A stretch of DNA of 64,000 nt, from contig NC_068564.1 in NCBI RefSeq assembly GCF_022201045.2, forward strand, positions 31,835,001 through 31,899,000. The letters run 5' to 3'. Each line of letters opens with the position of its first letter. The stretch's first letter is position 1. The position numbers and the translations under genes were made by a program. Below the pieces are notes generated by a model. The model saw nothing but the letters and a program-made list of their open reading frames with translations, made no database searches and was not told where the DNA came from. This document shows, one piece after another, positions 13,150 through 30,880 of the stretch. Source of the DNA: Citrus sinensis. Lineage: Eukaryota > Streptophyta > Magnoliopsida > Sapindales > Rutaceae.

Positions 13150-13419
13150 TAAAATATGATCATTTAATGATAATTAGGTTCAGGTTGTGGAGTTCGATCG
13201 ATATCAGCCCTAATGGTGCGATATTTATAGCTTTAATTAACGATGAGGTCTTCGGTTCGAGGCTTAATTAACTAAAATTTTCGATTTGAGACTTGAGAAT
13301 ACAGCTGCGTTAAATACTTGTTGAGAGAGTTTTGCCGCCCTAATGGTCATACTCAGCTCGAATCTAGATTAATCAAGACCTAATGTAATCACCAAATAAT
13401 TTAATACATCAAAAAAAAA
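13150..13419 (+). mobile_element. SINE-like retroelement with poly-A tail
   Basis: It contains ggttcgaggc-type B-box sequence near 13253, the block 'gctgcgttaaatacttgttg' near 13302, and the 3' block 'ttaatcaagacctaatgtaa', then a poly-A run at about 13409-13419. The same ordered blocks recur, diverged, at 57955-58100, so this is an interspersed family. Poly-A end and small size suggest a SINE; the 5' boundary is uncertain. Confidence 0.5.
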
Positions 13420-15629
13420 AATTAATGACGAGTCAAAGTTTCCAAAGTGCTTTGGCATGCAATTTGGCACCACCACCCCCAATAAACATGGCCGTTCCGT
13501 ATTTCATTTTTCTTTGTCTTGAATGAAAAAGACTTGTTTTGTTGAATCCGCACGATTTTTTTGTCCTCTCCCCTAAAACTCAAAGAATACATGACAGAGA
13601 AAGTTATCAAAGTTAATACGAAACATCCATGGCCATATTCAATACTCTTCTACACTGGAAGACTTTATTAACATTTTTTTTTTTAATTATCAATCTTCAC
13701 ATATTACAATTTTTCCATTACGCGTGGGTCATAGCATCCACTCGATTACTTGCGAAGAAGGCCGGGCAGGCTGGCTGGTTTTGTTTGTTATAATAATCTT
13801 TCTACTTGTAATTTTAATTTTGGTTGTTTTGAAGGCCTACATTTGACTAAAATAAACCCCCAAAAAAAATAATGTTCAACGTCCAAGAATTACAAGGAAT
13901 ATAGCAAAAGTGCATAATAGATTTCTTTTCTTCGTTTTAAAAATATCAAAACAACAAGCGAGTGGTCATGAAGAGAATGGAGTAAAGAAGATGGCAACAA
14001 ATAAGTTAATTAACTAAGTTTTATTTAATTTACGGTGGGGACACCAAAACCAAATACATAAAATATGAAGTGAGGGAAACTTGTAAAATGATTCCAGTGA
14101 AAGCGAAATAAAATTTATATTTAGACTCTTAGATAAACATGATTATTCTTACGTTAATTTCCTTTTGACCATATAATTAATTACGTCTAGACTCAAATAG
14201 AAAATTACCATTTACCTTTTAAATGGAAAATTTGTCCCATACATATTATATGCTGCTCACTTTTTGTCTTCGAAATATATATACATATATAGCCAATAAT
14301 CCCACCTCAAAATGAGTGGAAAAGGAATAAAAATAAATAGTAACCAATTTAATTTTTTTTTATCTAATTGCTTTTCTTTGACCTAAACAGGAAAAAAAAA
14401 AAAAAACTCCCCGCACTAAAAGATTTGGGGTCCATGGAATGACTGAAAAAGAGAGGATTATACAAGAAAATGCGAAATGCTTATATATATTTAATCCAAT
14501 AAGATTCAGCACAAGAAAAGAAAACAGGCAGGGACAGCTATGGGAACCAAAATTAAAAGTATTTTTAAACCTGTAATTAGTTCTCGGAGAGTGTGTTTAT
14601 TTAAAGTGAAAACAACAAGCATGACACCGACGATTGATTTAAGACCAATCAAATGTGGCTGCGATTCGAAAGGTCCAACACAATCAACACCCATGTGGAG
14701 TTTGTGACTACAATTTGGTAGGCAATTGTAGGGACCCCCAACTCCGATCAACCAACAAGGCATTCGCTTATCGAGATTATTTGCTTCACAGCCCACAATT
14801 TCTTTGCAATCATCTTTTTATTTTTCTTCTAATTTTTTTTTTCTCAAATTTTGAAATATTCGGATGTAACCAAGGTTCAAGTATCGTAGGTGGCCCAAAA
14901 CATTTTTCACGATTCAAGGGTTCATTAAAAATCTAAATCTATACAATTAAGAGGATAAATGGCAAAATCTACTCATACTTAAAAATCGCTCCCTTTGCTG
15001 CATGCGACGGATTGACACGTGAGTAAGTTGGCTTATCTAAGGAAGTTGAGTACTTGAAATCAGATTATATCTCAAAAAATTTTACAAAATCAATTAAAGC
15101 TAATGTTACAATTTGTCTTTAATACTATAATCAAACTTTTACTGATATCAGAACAAGAATGCGGTTTCCTTTACTAATTTTGCAATTTATTTTCACCTAA
15201 AGCGTCTAGTTTCTTTCCCAATATAATGCTGAAGGAGGTGGGCTCGCTGGGTTTCATTAATTCCTAATCTCTTATATTGATCTTGTTGTCGTTCGTCTGT
15301 AATTTGCATGGTTTGTTCGGTTCGTGCTCTTTTTTTTCATCATTAGAAATCATAATTACTTTAAATTAAATTAACATATCTTAAAACTTCATCAACAGCC
15401 ACCGCAGGATACACGCTCACACATATCAAATTTACTTTTCTTCGCTTAAATGTTCCACCTGGATACATAGAAATTAATTATTGATATTGGGTTGTCCATT
15501 TTACTTTTGCTTTTTGGCATTACAGCTAGAATGAATGTGATTTATACGAATGAGTTTATACGATTAATTTGTGACTCTAGCGATTTAAAAAAAAAATTGC
15601 TCCTCTTTACATATGGTGATGTTTTTTGT
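13420..15629. other. Intergenic, no gene seen
   Basis: No recognisable domain on either strand. Overlapping open frames of 93-96 codons at 14506-14936 have no family resemblance and look like chance. The final few hundred bases probably include the 3' UTR of the minus-strand PPR gene. Confidence 0.5.
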
Positions 15630-17399
15630 CTAACTTAAATGGCTTAAACAGACTTCACCTGCGGCCAAGCTTAAAGTTTTGAGCATGTAATTTATCTCTT
15701 CAATCTTAGAATGAGAAAATTCAGCTACCGTAAATTTTTCAAAAGTTCCTTGCACTTCAATCATACTATAGCTAGGCTCCTTTTTCAAGCCGCTATCTTT
15801 CAACATCTTTCTTGCCCCTGCAACATCTCCCCACATGCCATCTGAAGCATATAAGTTTGACAACAGAACATAAGGTGATGTAGTCGTAGGTTGCAGATGG
15901 AATAGCTGTTTAGCCAATCGTTCGCCAATGACAACATCTCTACGTAGCCGGCATGCTGAAAGCAAGGTCCCTAAAACAATTGGATCTTGCCCAAGTGGGA
16001 ACTTTTTCGTGTACTCTTCTGCCTTGAGTAATTTGCCTGCCCGTCCCAATAAATCTATAAGACATGTAAAATGTTCTATGTCAGGGGAGATACCATAGGT
16101 TTTTTCCATAGAATTGAAGTAAGCTTCGCCCTCCTTCACTAGCCCTGCATGATTGCAAGCGGTTAAAAGTCCGATAAATGTAACTGAGTCTGGCTTTATC
16201 CCCGTTGCTTTCATCTGCTCAAAAAGTTTTAGTGCCGACCCTCCCAGACCATGATTTGCGTGTGCAGCAATGATGGTGTTCCACGAGACAACATTGCGAT
16301 AGAGCATTTCGTTAAATAATTTGTATGAACAGCTAATCAAACCACATTTAGCGTACATGTTCACAAGGGCATTACCAACTCCCACATCTTGATTGAGCCT
16401 CATTCTGATTAGGTGAGCATGAATTTGCTTGCCATGTTGAACTGAAGCAAGTCCGGCACAGGCAGCAAGAATACTAGCAAAAGTAAAGTCATCGGGTCTC
16501 TCACCATGATTGTTTGACATCTCTTTGAAAACGCTCAAACCCTTTTCATAATCCACACAATGAGAGCAAGCAGCGATAAATGTGTTCCATGATATCAAGT
16601 CTTTCCCTTCAATCAATCTGAAGGCCTTCTCTGTTTCTCCTATCAAATTGAATTTTGAATACAAAGCCATTATCGTATTACCAACAAAAGGGTTTGACTC
16701 AAGTTTACCCTTTACGGCGAGGCAATGCAATATCATTCCCTTGCGCAAATCATTTGAAACAGAACAAATCTCCAACCCTCCAGCAAAACTAAACCGATCG
16801 GGCAGAAGACCTTGTCGGAGCATAAGTTTGAACACTTCGAATCCCTTTTCAGGCTGTTGGTTTTCCACGAACCCAGCAATTAATGCATTAAAAGAGACCA
16901 AGTTAGGTTCAAATGCTTCACCATAGACAAGCAAGGCATCACTAGAATATCCAACTTTCATATACATAGAAATGAGCGAGTTGCCAACAAACGAGATTGA
17001 TGCATATCCAAATTTCAAAGAGTAAGCATGAATCTGTTGTCCTTTCACTAGTGACTGAATGCCAGCACAGGCACTTATGGCACTGGCAAATATGTACTCA
17101 TTGGGCAAGAGGTGCATTTGAGAAAAAAGTTCAAGTGCCAATAAGTGTTCCCCGGCCTGGTGATGACCAGAAATCATGGCGGACCAAGATACAAGGTTTC
17201 TTTCGGACATTTCGTCAAACACTTTACGAGCTAAGATCATCTCGCCACATTTTGCATACAAGTTGAGGACATGGTTAGACACAATGACATCAGGTTGAAT
17301 ACCCATCTTCAAAACAGCAGCATGGAGTGAAATACCTTGCTGCAATGCCTTAGTCTTGGAGCAATGATGCAAGAGTGAGCTAATAGATTTTGCCATCAT
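15630..17399 (-). CDS. Pentatricopeptide repeat protein, PLS class, E subgroup
   Basis: A single-exon 589-aa protein built almost wholly of PPR motifs in the P-L-S pattern (for example ...LYAKCGEMILARKVFDEM..., ...NALVNMYAKCGLISCSYKLF...). The C-terminus from about residue 475 is an E/E+ region (LLSACRLRRDVVIGERLAKQ, then EPSYSMIEVQGTFEKFTVAE) that ends without a DYW deaminase domain. Such proteins bind single-stranded RNA in chloroplasts or mitochondria and often specify C-to-U editing sites, with deaminase supplied in trans. No introns and no breaks, as is usual for the family. Two ATG codons stand in tandem at the start; the first is used. The N-terminus reaches repeats within about 35 residues, so a targeting peptide is not obvious. 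Target RNA is unknown. Confidence 0.93.
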   Translation of the reverse strand: MMAKSISSLLHHCSKTKALQQGISLHAAVLKMGIQPDVIVSNHVLNLYAKCGEMILARKVFDEMSERNLVSWSAMISGHHQAGEHLLALELFSQMHLLPNEYIFASAISACAGIQSLVKGQQIHAYSLKFGYASISFVGNSLISMYMKVGYSSDALLVYGEAFEPNLVSFNALIAGFVENQQPEKGFEVFKLMLRQGLLPDRFSFAGGLEICSVSNDLRKGMILHCLAVKGKLESNPFVGNTIMALYSKFNLIGETEKAFRLIEGKDLISWNTFIAACSHCVDYEKGLSVFKEMSNNHGERPDDFTFASILAACAGLASVQHGKQIHAHLIRMRLNQDVGVGNALVNMYAKCGLISCSYKLFNEMLYRNVVSWNTIIAAHANHGLGGSALKLFEQMKATGIKPDSVTFIGLLTACNHAGLVKEGEAYFNSMEKTYGISPDIEHFTCLIDLLGRAGKLLKAEEYTKKFPLGQDPIVLGTLLSACRLRRDVVIGERLAKQLFHLQPTTTSPYVLLSNLYASDGMWGDVAGARKMLKDSGLKKEPSYSMIEVQGTFEKFTVAEFSHSKIEEINYMLKTLSLAAGEVCLSHLS

Positions 17400-17719
17400 T
17401 TAAAAAGAATTATCATCCCAGCAAATAGTATAATGCATACTTCACACTCCTAGCAAGTAACAATGATAATATTGCATAAAATAACTGTTCATAAGTCATA
17501 ACTTTGGAAAATGTTACCTGTAACTATGTGTGTTAAAAAGCTTTTAATTGTGGCACATAAAATGTTATATATAATTTTTTTTTTAATGAGAGCTCTTATT
17601 TTTCTCTAACATATTTTTGAACCGTGAAATTTAATAAAATAAAATTTTAATATTATTAAACTGTACGGTATAATAATACATCCGCAACAAAAGAAAAAAT
17701 GAAGAAACCCGCACTTAAG

Positions 17720-17758
<39 letters not shown>

Positions 17759-18718
17759 GCTCTGTTTAAATTTTGTAAGATGGATTGCATACAGCTGCGG
17801 ACCGATTGAGAGAGTACGTGATTAACTGGGCTCGGAATGTGGGCCTTGCCCCAGCTTGCTCAGTGTCTCCAAATTTTCAGCCCAAAACTTCATTTCGGTT
17901 AACTAGGCCTGGACTAACGGAAATAATACAAAGTGAAGTGAAGTGAAATACAGTTCCTGTGAATTTGATTTTAGGATGCCATTTAAGCCTCCATTTTAAT
18001 TGTCAACTTAAAAAGACAATAACAAAGAGCCAAAAAAATCCATAAATTGCGGTGGAAAGCCCTAACAACCACGCAGCTGTTTCAATGAAGTGATGATGAT
18101 CGTGATTCATCAAATCCTAAAAGCTTTAAAAGCAAACAAAAAGATGGGATAATAGAGGATGATTTGGTTTCTATCAATCAACAAAAAAGTCCAAAGTCTT
18201 TTTTTTTTCTAATTTTCTTCGGATTGACTATTACCTTTCCTCCCCTTTTTAACCCAAAAGATGAAAAATAGGATGATCCACCGCTTATGTTCCTTTTTTC
18301 AACACAATGATCAGTGCAAATCATTTTCACCAAAAAAATTCACCCACCAAGCTAGCACGGGATCTGTGATTTTCCTATTTAACAGAAAACTCAATCAAGA
18401 AAGTAGCCATTTGTAAAATCCTTTTTTTTTATATATATATATATATCTTAATCTTAATTGCATCAAGCAAGGTTAATAGTGACCATCCATTGAATTTTTT
18501 CGTTAGTTAGAAACTTGCGTCTCTTTTTCTTACTACTTTTTCTATCTTTCATAGTTGCGTCCCACTTCATAATTACATGTCACTTTAAATTCTAAGCATT
18601 CATTATACTACTCGCCTTCAATAATGTTTCACTCTCTGATCGACCGGGTAACCGATCGGATAAATAGTAAAATATATGAAATTTTATAACATTAGTATTT
18701 AGATTAGTATTATTGTTA
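17400..18718. other. Intergenic, AT microsatellite
   Basis: A perfect (AT)n tract of about 15 units lies at 17725-17755 and a shorter one near 18430-18447. The stretch upstream of the PPR start (17400-17560) should hold its promoter; no clear TATA box was seen. Confidence 0.55.
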
Positions 18719-18898
18719 GGAGAAATTCTAGAATATATTTGTTGTATTACAACCAATTAATGCATGCATGACATGTGTAATTGAGCTCAATACAACCACC
18801 ACTTGCATGATAGTTTACAAAATAAATGCAAATATATCATGACATTATTTGCTGTTGTATGACTAACATAATACAACAAATGTATTCTAGAATTTCTC
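18719..18898. mobile_element. hAT-type MITE with perfect 8-bp target duplication
   Basis: The 180-bp element begins ggagaaattctagaatatat and ends with the inverse, attctagaatttctc. Inverted repeats cover about 30 bp with one or two mismatches and continue into ttgttgtatta / taatacaacaa. It is flanked by TATTGTTA at 18711-18718 and TATTGTTA at 18899-18906, a perfect 8-bp duplication, the hallmark of hAT insertion. There is no coding capacity. Well-matched arms and an exact duplication suggest a fairly recent insertion. Confidence 0.88.
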
Positions 18899-18974
18899 TA
18901 TTGTTAAATATTATCATTTAAGGCAACAAATGGACTTAAGGGGTTTTTTTTTGGCTTATTTGATGTATTGAAAT

Positions 18975-19508
18975 TAGGAGTGTTCGCGGATTGAATTTTG
19001 CAGATTAGACATCAATTCATATCCGATCCATGATTTTGCATATTATAAATTTTTAATCTAATCCAATCCACGGATTGATGAAATTCAATCAAAATCCAAT
19101 ACATACGTCTGCGCATACAATGCGGTTTTGACCCAATCTATATCTAATCTACTATTTTGCTGATTGGTTTGAGGCTTAAAATTTTTAATCATGTCTTATC
19201 CACGAACTAGCTAAATAAATAAAATTTAATATAAAAATAATTTTACTACTGATCAAATTCCAAATCAAATAAGATTTAAATAAATAAATTGTTTAAATAA
19301 AGCTATAATACATTTAAAGTTTCAAAATATAACACAACAAAAAGAAAAAAATCTCATTTGTTTAGATTAATTCATGAAAATTAATTACTTAGGAAGTTAT
19401 ATTTTTATTTTATATTATTATCAGATAAAATATAGTATAGTGTTAATATAATTATATTTTAACTTATCTACGGATTAAGCGGATCAGATTGGATTTTAAA
19501 CACCCATA
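18975..19508. mobile_element. Non-autonomous hAT-like element, 534 bp
   Basis: It starts taggagtgttcgcggattg and ends ggattttaaacacccata, imperfect inverted ends of the common plant hAT type (gtgttcgcgga...). Subterminal sequence repeats atccgatcc / ggattgatg words in both orientations. Flanks attgaaat and atgaaaat match at 6 of 8 positions, consistent with an aged 8-bp duplication. No transposase frame remains. Confidence 0.6.
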
Positions 19509-20513
19509 ATGAAAATGGTACTTTATGACTATGACAGATTAATACAAACGAAGCCACACAGTACTTGATTTTAAGTTTCGGGAAAAAAAAAAGTTCTCGT
19601 ATAATATTTATCTTGAGGTGTAATTGACAGTTTGCATTTTAGTGCATTACATTGGATTAAAATATGCTTCTTACACTAACCTATATTTGATCGAAATTTT
19701 TAGTTGCATTATACAACATTAAAAACTTAATTGTCATATTTAGACTACTATCTATGGTTTACAAAACTCACCGTTTCACTAATGTTTTAACCTTATTTAT
19801 CAATTTCAGACTAAATTGGTGGCTGCGTCGCTACTCGCTACCCACATGCTATATGCTATAGCCAAGCCCAAGACACAGACAATAATACAAAGAACTCAGC
19901 ATCAATTTTATAAGCTAGGGAAGCTTTTCGGTGACGTGTGAATGCGATGCATGTGGAATCTCGAAAATCATTTATCGGCCAGTGAAATGGTCGCACTCTT
20001 AACTCACATGTGGTGTATAAACGTAGCGACAATTGTGGTGGGGGCGACCCTCACATGCATCTTCTTCGATAGCCACCGTTGGGTTGTTTGACAACGCCAA
20101 TGATCACTCCATCCAAAAATACTGCGTCCTTTTGAAAATCATGCATGCACATTCGGCACCGATAATTTCTTCTTTCTTCTTTTCCCATTTTTATGCAATA
20201 TTTATTTTCTTCTATTATGTGATCCAATTTAACCTGCCATTCAATCAAAACAAGTTGCGAGTTTTGATTGACATTAATTTGCTCATTGAAAATGACTTTA
20301 GATTGCTGTCCTTTTCTTTGGTTTGCAAATTTGATATACCCAAATAAAACGAATGACAAAGCGATTTTCATTTGCTTTTATGGTAAGCAATTCTATAAAA
20401 GTTCATGGGATTAACTTACGATGAGAAGTTATCGACGGTCTTAAATTTATTTTATTATCTAAGTAGTTATTTTCAATTATTTTACGGCTCGTATATAAGT
20501 TTGATTTTAAAAC
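19509..20513. other. Intergenic, no gene seen
   Basis: Open frames of 104-106 codons on opposite strands at 20033-20371 overlap each other and match no family; they are taken as chance. Confidence 0.45.
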
Positions 20514-21544
20514 CACTTAAAAATTTAAGAACCTGTCTCATATTCAAAAAATGATTGCTTCAATCTTATATTGTTAATCCAATAACTATTATCAGTTGAA
20601 ATAAGAACTTTTTCTATCAAATTACACGTATAATATATGATAAAATAGGGAGTAAATTAATGAAACAACAACACGTGATAACGTGACTCACCAAGTCACC
20701 ATTCGCAAATTCTCTTATGATATTTTCATTTTCATAGTTGTATAATTTCGACTAACAACTCTATGTCTAAAAAATACAAAATGTGATAAATTATCAATCT
20801 TAATAATGGGTTATACAACTTATTATTTAGTATCCTTAGAAAAATTGTTATCTAATATTGAAAAAAAAATGTAGAGGAGCGTAAAATAAATGTCCTTGTG
20901 GGTTGTTTGCTTTTGTTTCTACTTGTGCGGTATTTAAATTCTAGCTTCTGTTGTTTAGCCTTCGGATTTATTCTATTTTATCTGGCGGTGGTCGTCCCGT
21001 GGATAGAGTTTATGCACAAGCTTTTTAATAGCACTTAAAAATTTAAGAACCTGTCTAATACTCAAAAAATGATTACTTCAATCTTATGTTGTTAATCCAA
21101 TAACTATTATCAGTCGAAAAAAGAACTTTTTTTATCAAATTACACGTATAATATATGATAAAGTATGTAGTAAATTAATGAAACAACATTACGTGATAAC
21201 GTGACTCACCAAGTCTCCATTCAGAAATTCTCTTCCAACATTTTCACTTTCATAATTGTATAATTTTGACTAAACAACTCTATGTATGAAAAATGCAAAA
21301 TATGATAAATTATCAATCTTAATAACGGATTATACAACTTATTATTTAGTGTGCTTAGAAAAATTGTTATTTAATATTTATAAAAGAAAGTAGAGGAGCG
21401 TATAATGAATGTCCTTGAGGGTTGTTCGTTTTTGTTTCTACTTGTACGGTATTTAAATTTTAGCTTTTGTTGTTCAGCCTTCAGATTTATCCCATTTTTG
21501 TCTGCCCGTGGTCTTCCCATGGACATAGTTTATGCATAGGCTTG
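20514..21544 (+). repeat. 518-bp tandem duplication
   Basis: Copy 1 starts cacttaaaaatttaagaacc at 20514 and copy 2 with the same 20 bases at 21032, 518 bp apart. Similarity runs the whole unit, through ttacacgtataatatatgat, gataacgtgactcaccaagt, gtagaggagcgta and tggtcgtcccgtgga / tggtcttcccatgga. Differences are scattered substitutions and small indels. No coding frame or transposon ends were recognised, so function is unknown. Confidence 0.9.
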
Positions 21545-23975
21545 TCATCTCTATAAATTAGTTGTTGCTAAAATATTTCTTTTTTTTTTTAAAAAAAATC
21601 AAAAGTCTTATTTATTTTATACATAAACTTAAAGATTATTACTATGGCCGGTAATAAGATATGATTTTGGAAGAGAAATTAAGTGATTGTTAATCATAAT
21701 TAAATTGACACTCAAATACTCTTTTAGTTTGCTTTGAATTTATCTCAAGAAAATAACACAAAATAAAGAATTATTCAAAAAAATTGACCTACATTAGCTG
21801 TATATTTTATTTGTGGCTTCTACATTATTTATTCTATGAACTCGATTATACACCATTGTATAAATCTTAAAAAAATAGAATCTGATGATATATTTAATAT
21901 CCTTAAATAATTGAAAAATCATATCAAAAGAGACTTTAATGTCTGACTGCCATTTTCCTTCTAATTTATTTCAAGTATCCATTTAGATCGCACAACCCAA
22001 CCATTGGAATTTGGAATGAAGTTGTTGTTATGATGATATTAATAGAAGAAATCAGTGATTATCAGAAGAAAACAAGTGTGGGTTGGAGTGTACGCGTTTT
22101 CTTACTTTTGACTATTCGAAATGTCAATAAACTTGTATGCACTCATTCGATCGTTAGCTTTAAATCTTCAAAAAGTAACCTAAGAAAAATTAGGCCTAAT
22201 CACTCAATCTAGCTAGCATCTATCTTTTAGATTTTGCCTTCTAGAATAATCAACCTTTATTATACTCATCGTATGATATAACACCCTCACGCTCTTACAT
22301 AAAAATCTCAATTTTTTGTAATCGATTACAAGTCTTTTTTTTTTTTCGCTTTTCTAATAATTATTTTATTTTATTTTATCTTGAACGTGTGATGTTTTAT
22401 ATACAATACAAACAATTATGTACCATTAAACAAAACTTTTGTGGTGTGATGAAAAACTTAAAAAAAAGTGTAAACTTGGGGTGGGCCGGGTCGGGCCCGG
22501 TCCTCATGTGCTGTCCGTAATTGGAACCAGAAATCAAATCGAGGCTAATATTGTCATTTCGGCTGAAACGCCCCACAGCTTGCGCGCGAATTTTTCCCGT
22601 CTTCCATCTCTCTGACTCTGTTAACCTGAAAAGAAGATTAAAAAAAAAATAAAAATCTGTAATTAATCAGGCATTAATTGACGGATACCAAAATGATAAA
22701 GAAAAATAAATACGTAATAATTAAATCACGTATACTTCTTATAATTTTATTATATGTTATAATGATTTGTCTATCACTTCTCCATCATCTTCGGCTCCTT
22801 GTCTGAAAATCCCAATAAAGGAATTCACAAAATTATTATTATTATTTTAAAATAAATCAGTTTTATATATAAAAGGAAACCCTAACTACCTACCTCGCAC
22901 TAAACTCACTCACTCTCACTCTTAATACACAGTAAACACTCAACAATATTTTTTTTTTTACTTTCTCTCTCTTAATAAAGCATCCAAATGTGATTCGTTA
23001 GATCTCTGTTTCTCATTTTCTGTAATAAGCTTAGGCTCGCATTTTCCTTTAACAAAGAGAGATCCACTGAAACGGCAAATGTGAATGCCGTTTTGTGTGT
23101 TGTACTGTATGATCGGGTTGTCTGCTTTGACTGAATACTGATCGTGTTACTGAAGCTTTTCCTTGATTCGTTTTAGCGTGTGAGTTAAACTATGTTGCTT
23201 TGGCTTTTTTTTTTTTTTTTTTTTTTTTCCCTTTTTTGTTTGTTTGAAGTGATGATCTTCTTTACTGGCTGAAATGTGAATGGGACCGTTGTTATTCTTT
23301 ACTTGGATCGTTGATTAAAGCAGCTTTTTTTTTTTTTTCAAATTTTTGGTTTATTTTATATGCTGCCATATGATTTTGCCGATTGAAGATTTGAACTTGA
23401 AGGAGTTTTTTATGAATGAATCATATAGCATTTATTTATTTATACATGTGTCACTTGCTCATTGTTGTTGTTGCTAATAAAAAGTGCTTCTCGTTGGTGA
23501 TCAAAAGTGCTTTCATCTCTCGGATTCATACTTGAACAATCAGTTTGTTCTTCTAAAATCAGCGTGTATCTGCTGTGCTGTTCGTTCAAGTATGTATCCA
23601 GCAATCTGATCGTCTTCCAAGTTTTTTTTAATTATTATTATTATTGTTTATTTTATTTTACCTGTAAAAGAATGGATGGATTAGTCTGTTATTTAGTTGG
23701 TATGGATTTTGACGAGTTCAGGTGTGAAATGATAATTTTTTTTCCCTTGTATAATTTTTATTAATTTTTAAACTCAGAAATCTCTCCTGGGATGCAGTGG
23801 GTTTGAGATTCAATTTTTAGTTTAAAATATTAACTTTAGTCAAACTTTAAGCTTAAGTAATCAGCTGTATTATTGATATGGTCATTTTCATTGTATACTG
23901 GGTTCCAATTAACTGTTTGTTATTGCAATGGAACAGATCTTTTGGGCTGCTTAGATTGGCGCTTGATCAGCAAAA
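21545..23975. other. Intergenic and subtilase 5' region
   Basis: The last 1.1 kb probably holds the subtilase promoter and leader. There is tataaaagg at about 22866, followed by CT-rich sequence (cactcactctcactc) near 22907-22925, typical of a plant transcription start. Long T tracts near 23204-23228 and 23323-23339 and an acceptor-like 'ggaacag' near 23936 suggest a leader intron. A GC-rich near-palindrome (gggccgggtcgggcccgg) at about 22483-22500 stands out from its AT-rich surroundings. Confidence 0.45.
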
Positions 23976-30328
<6,353 letters not shown>

Positions 30329-30880
30329 ATTGACTGATGAGATGCGTTGGGGTCAATGTTAGTTAAGTTGTATCGTTGTAATATTCTTTTGTAATCTGTG
30401 GTAATAAGATAGCTATAAGGCCAAATATATATGGTCTCAAATATATATGTGGAGTAGTTGTAAAGATAACAAGTACAAGGGGGAGACGCCTAGTTTCTTC
30501 CATTCATAAGTTTTGCTTATTAGTCTAGTAATTCGAGATAAATTGCTTCTTAATTCCCCTTTTATGATTTATGAGAAAAGGTTTCTTACATAGTGATCGC
30601 CAAAGCTTGTACTCTTGATCATTTTCAAATTCTTAACATTAATCCCGATGATATGGCGAAGAACCAATGAAGCAATCACAAACGTTAATCTGCTTGTAGA
30701 AGGGAAGCTGTGCATTCGGCATATATAGAATTATACACGTCTGTTTTTCTATCAAACCAAATATGTACGTCGAAACCCGTAAAGCTTAAACGACAACTCG
30801 TCTGTCTTAAATTAAATTAAATTAAAACGGTAAATTACATCCAAACCCCCAAAGTTTTCCATAAATATCGGAGACACCTC

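Noticed and set aside
14506-14936. Overlapping 96- and 93-codon frames
   Set aside because: No recognisable domain or splice context.
20033-20371. Overlapping 104- and 106-codon frames on opposite strands
   Set aside because: No domain, low-complexity composition, and mutually overlapping; chance frames in AT-rich DNA.
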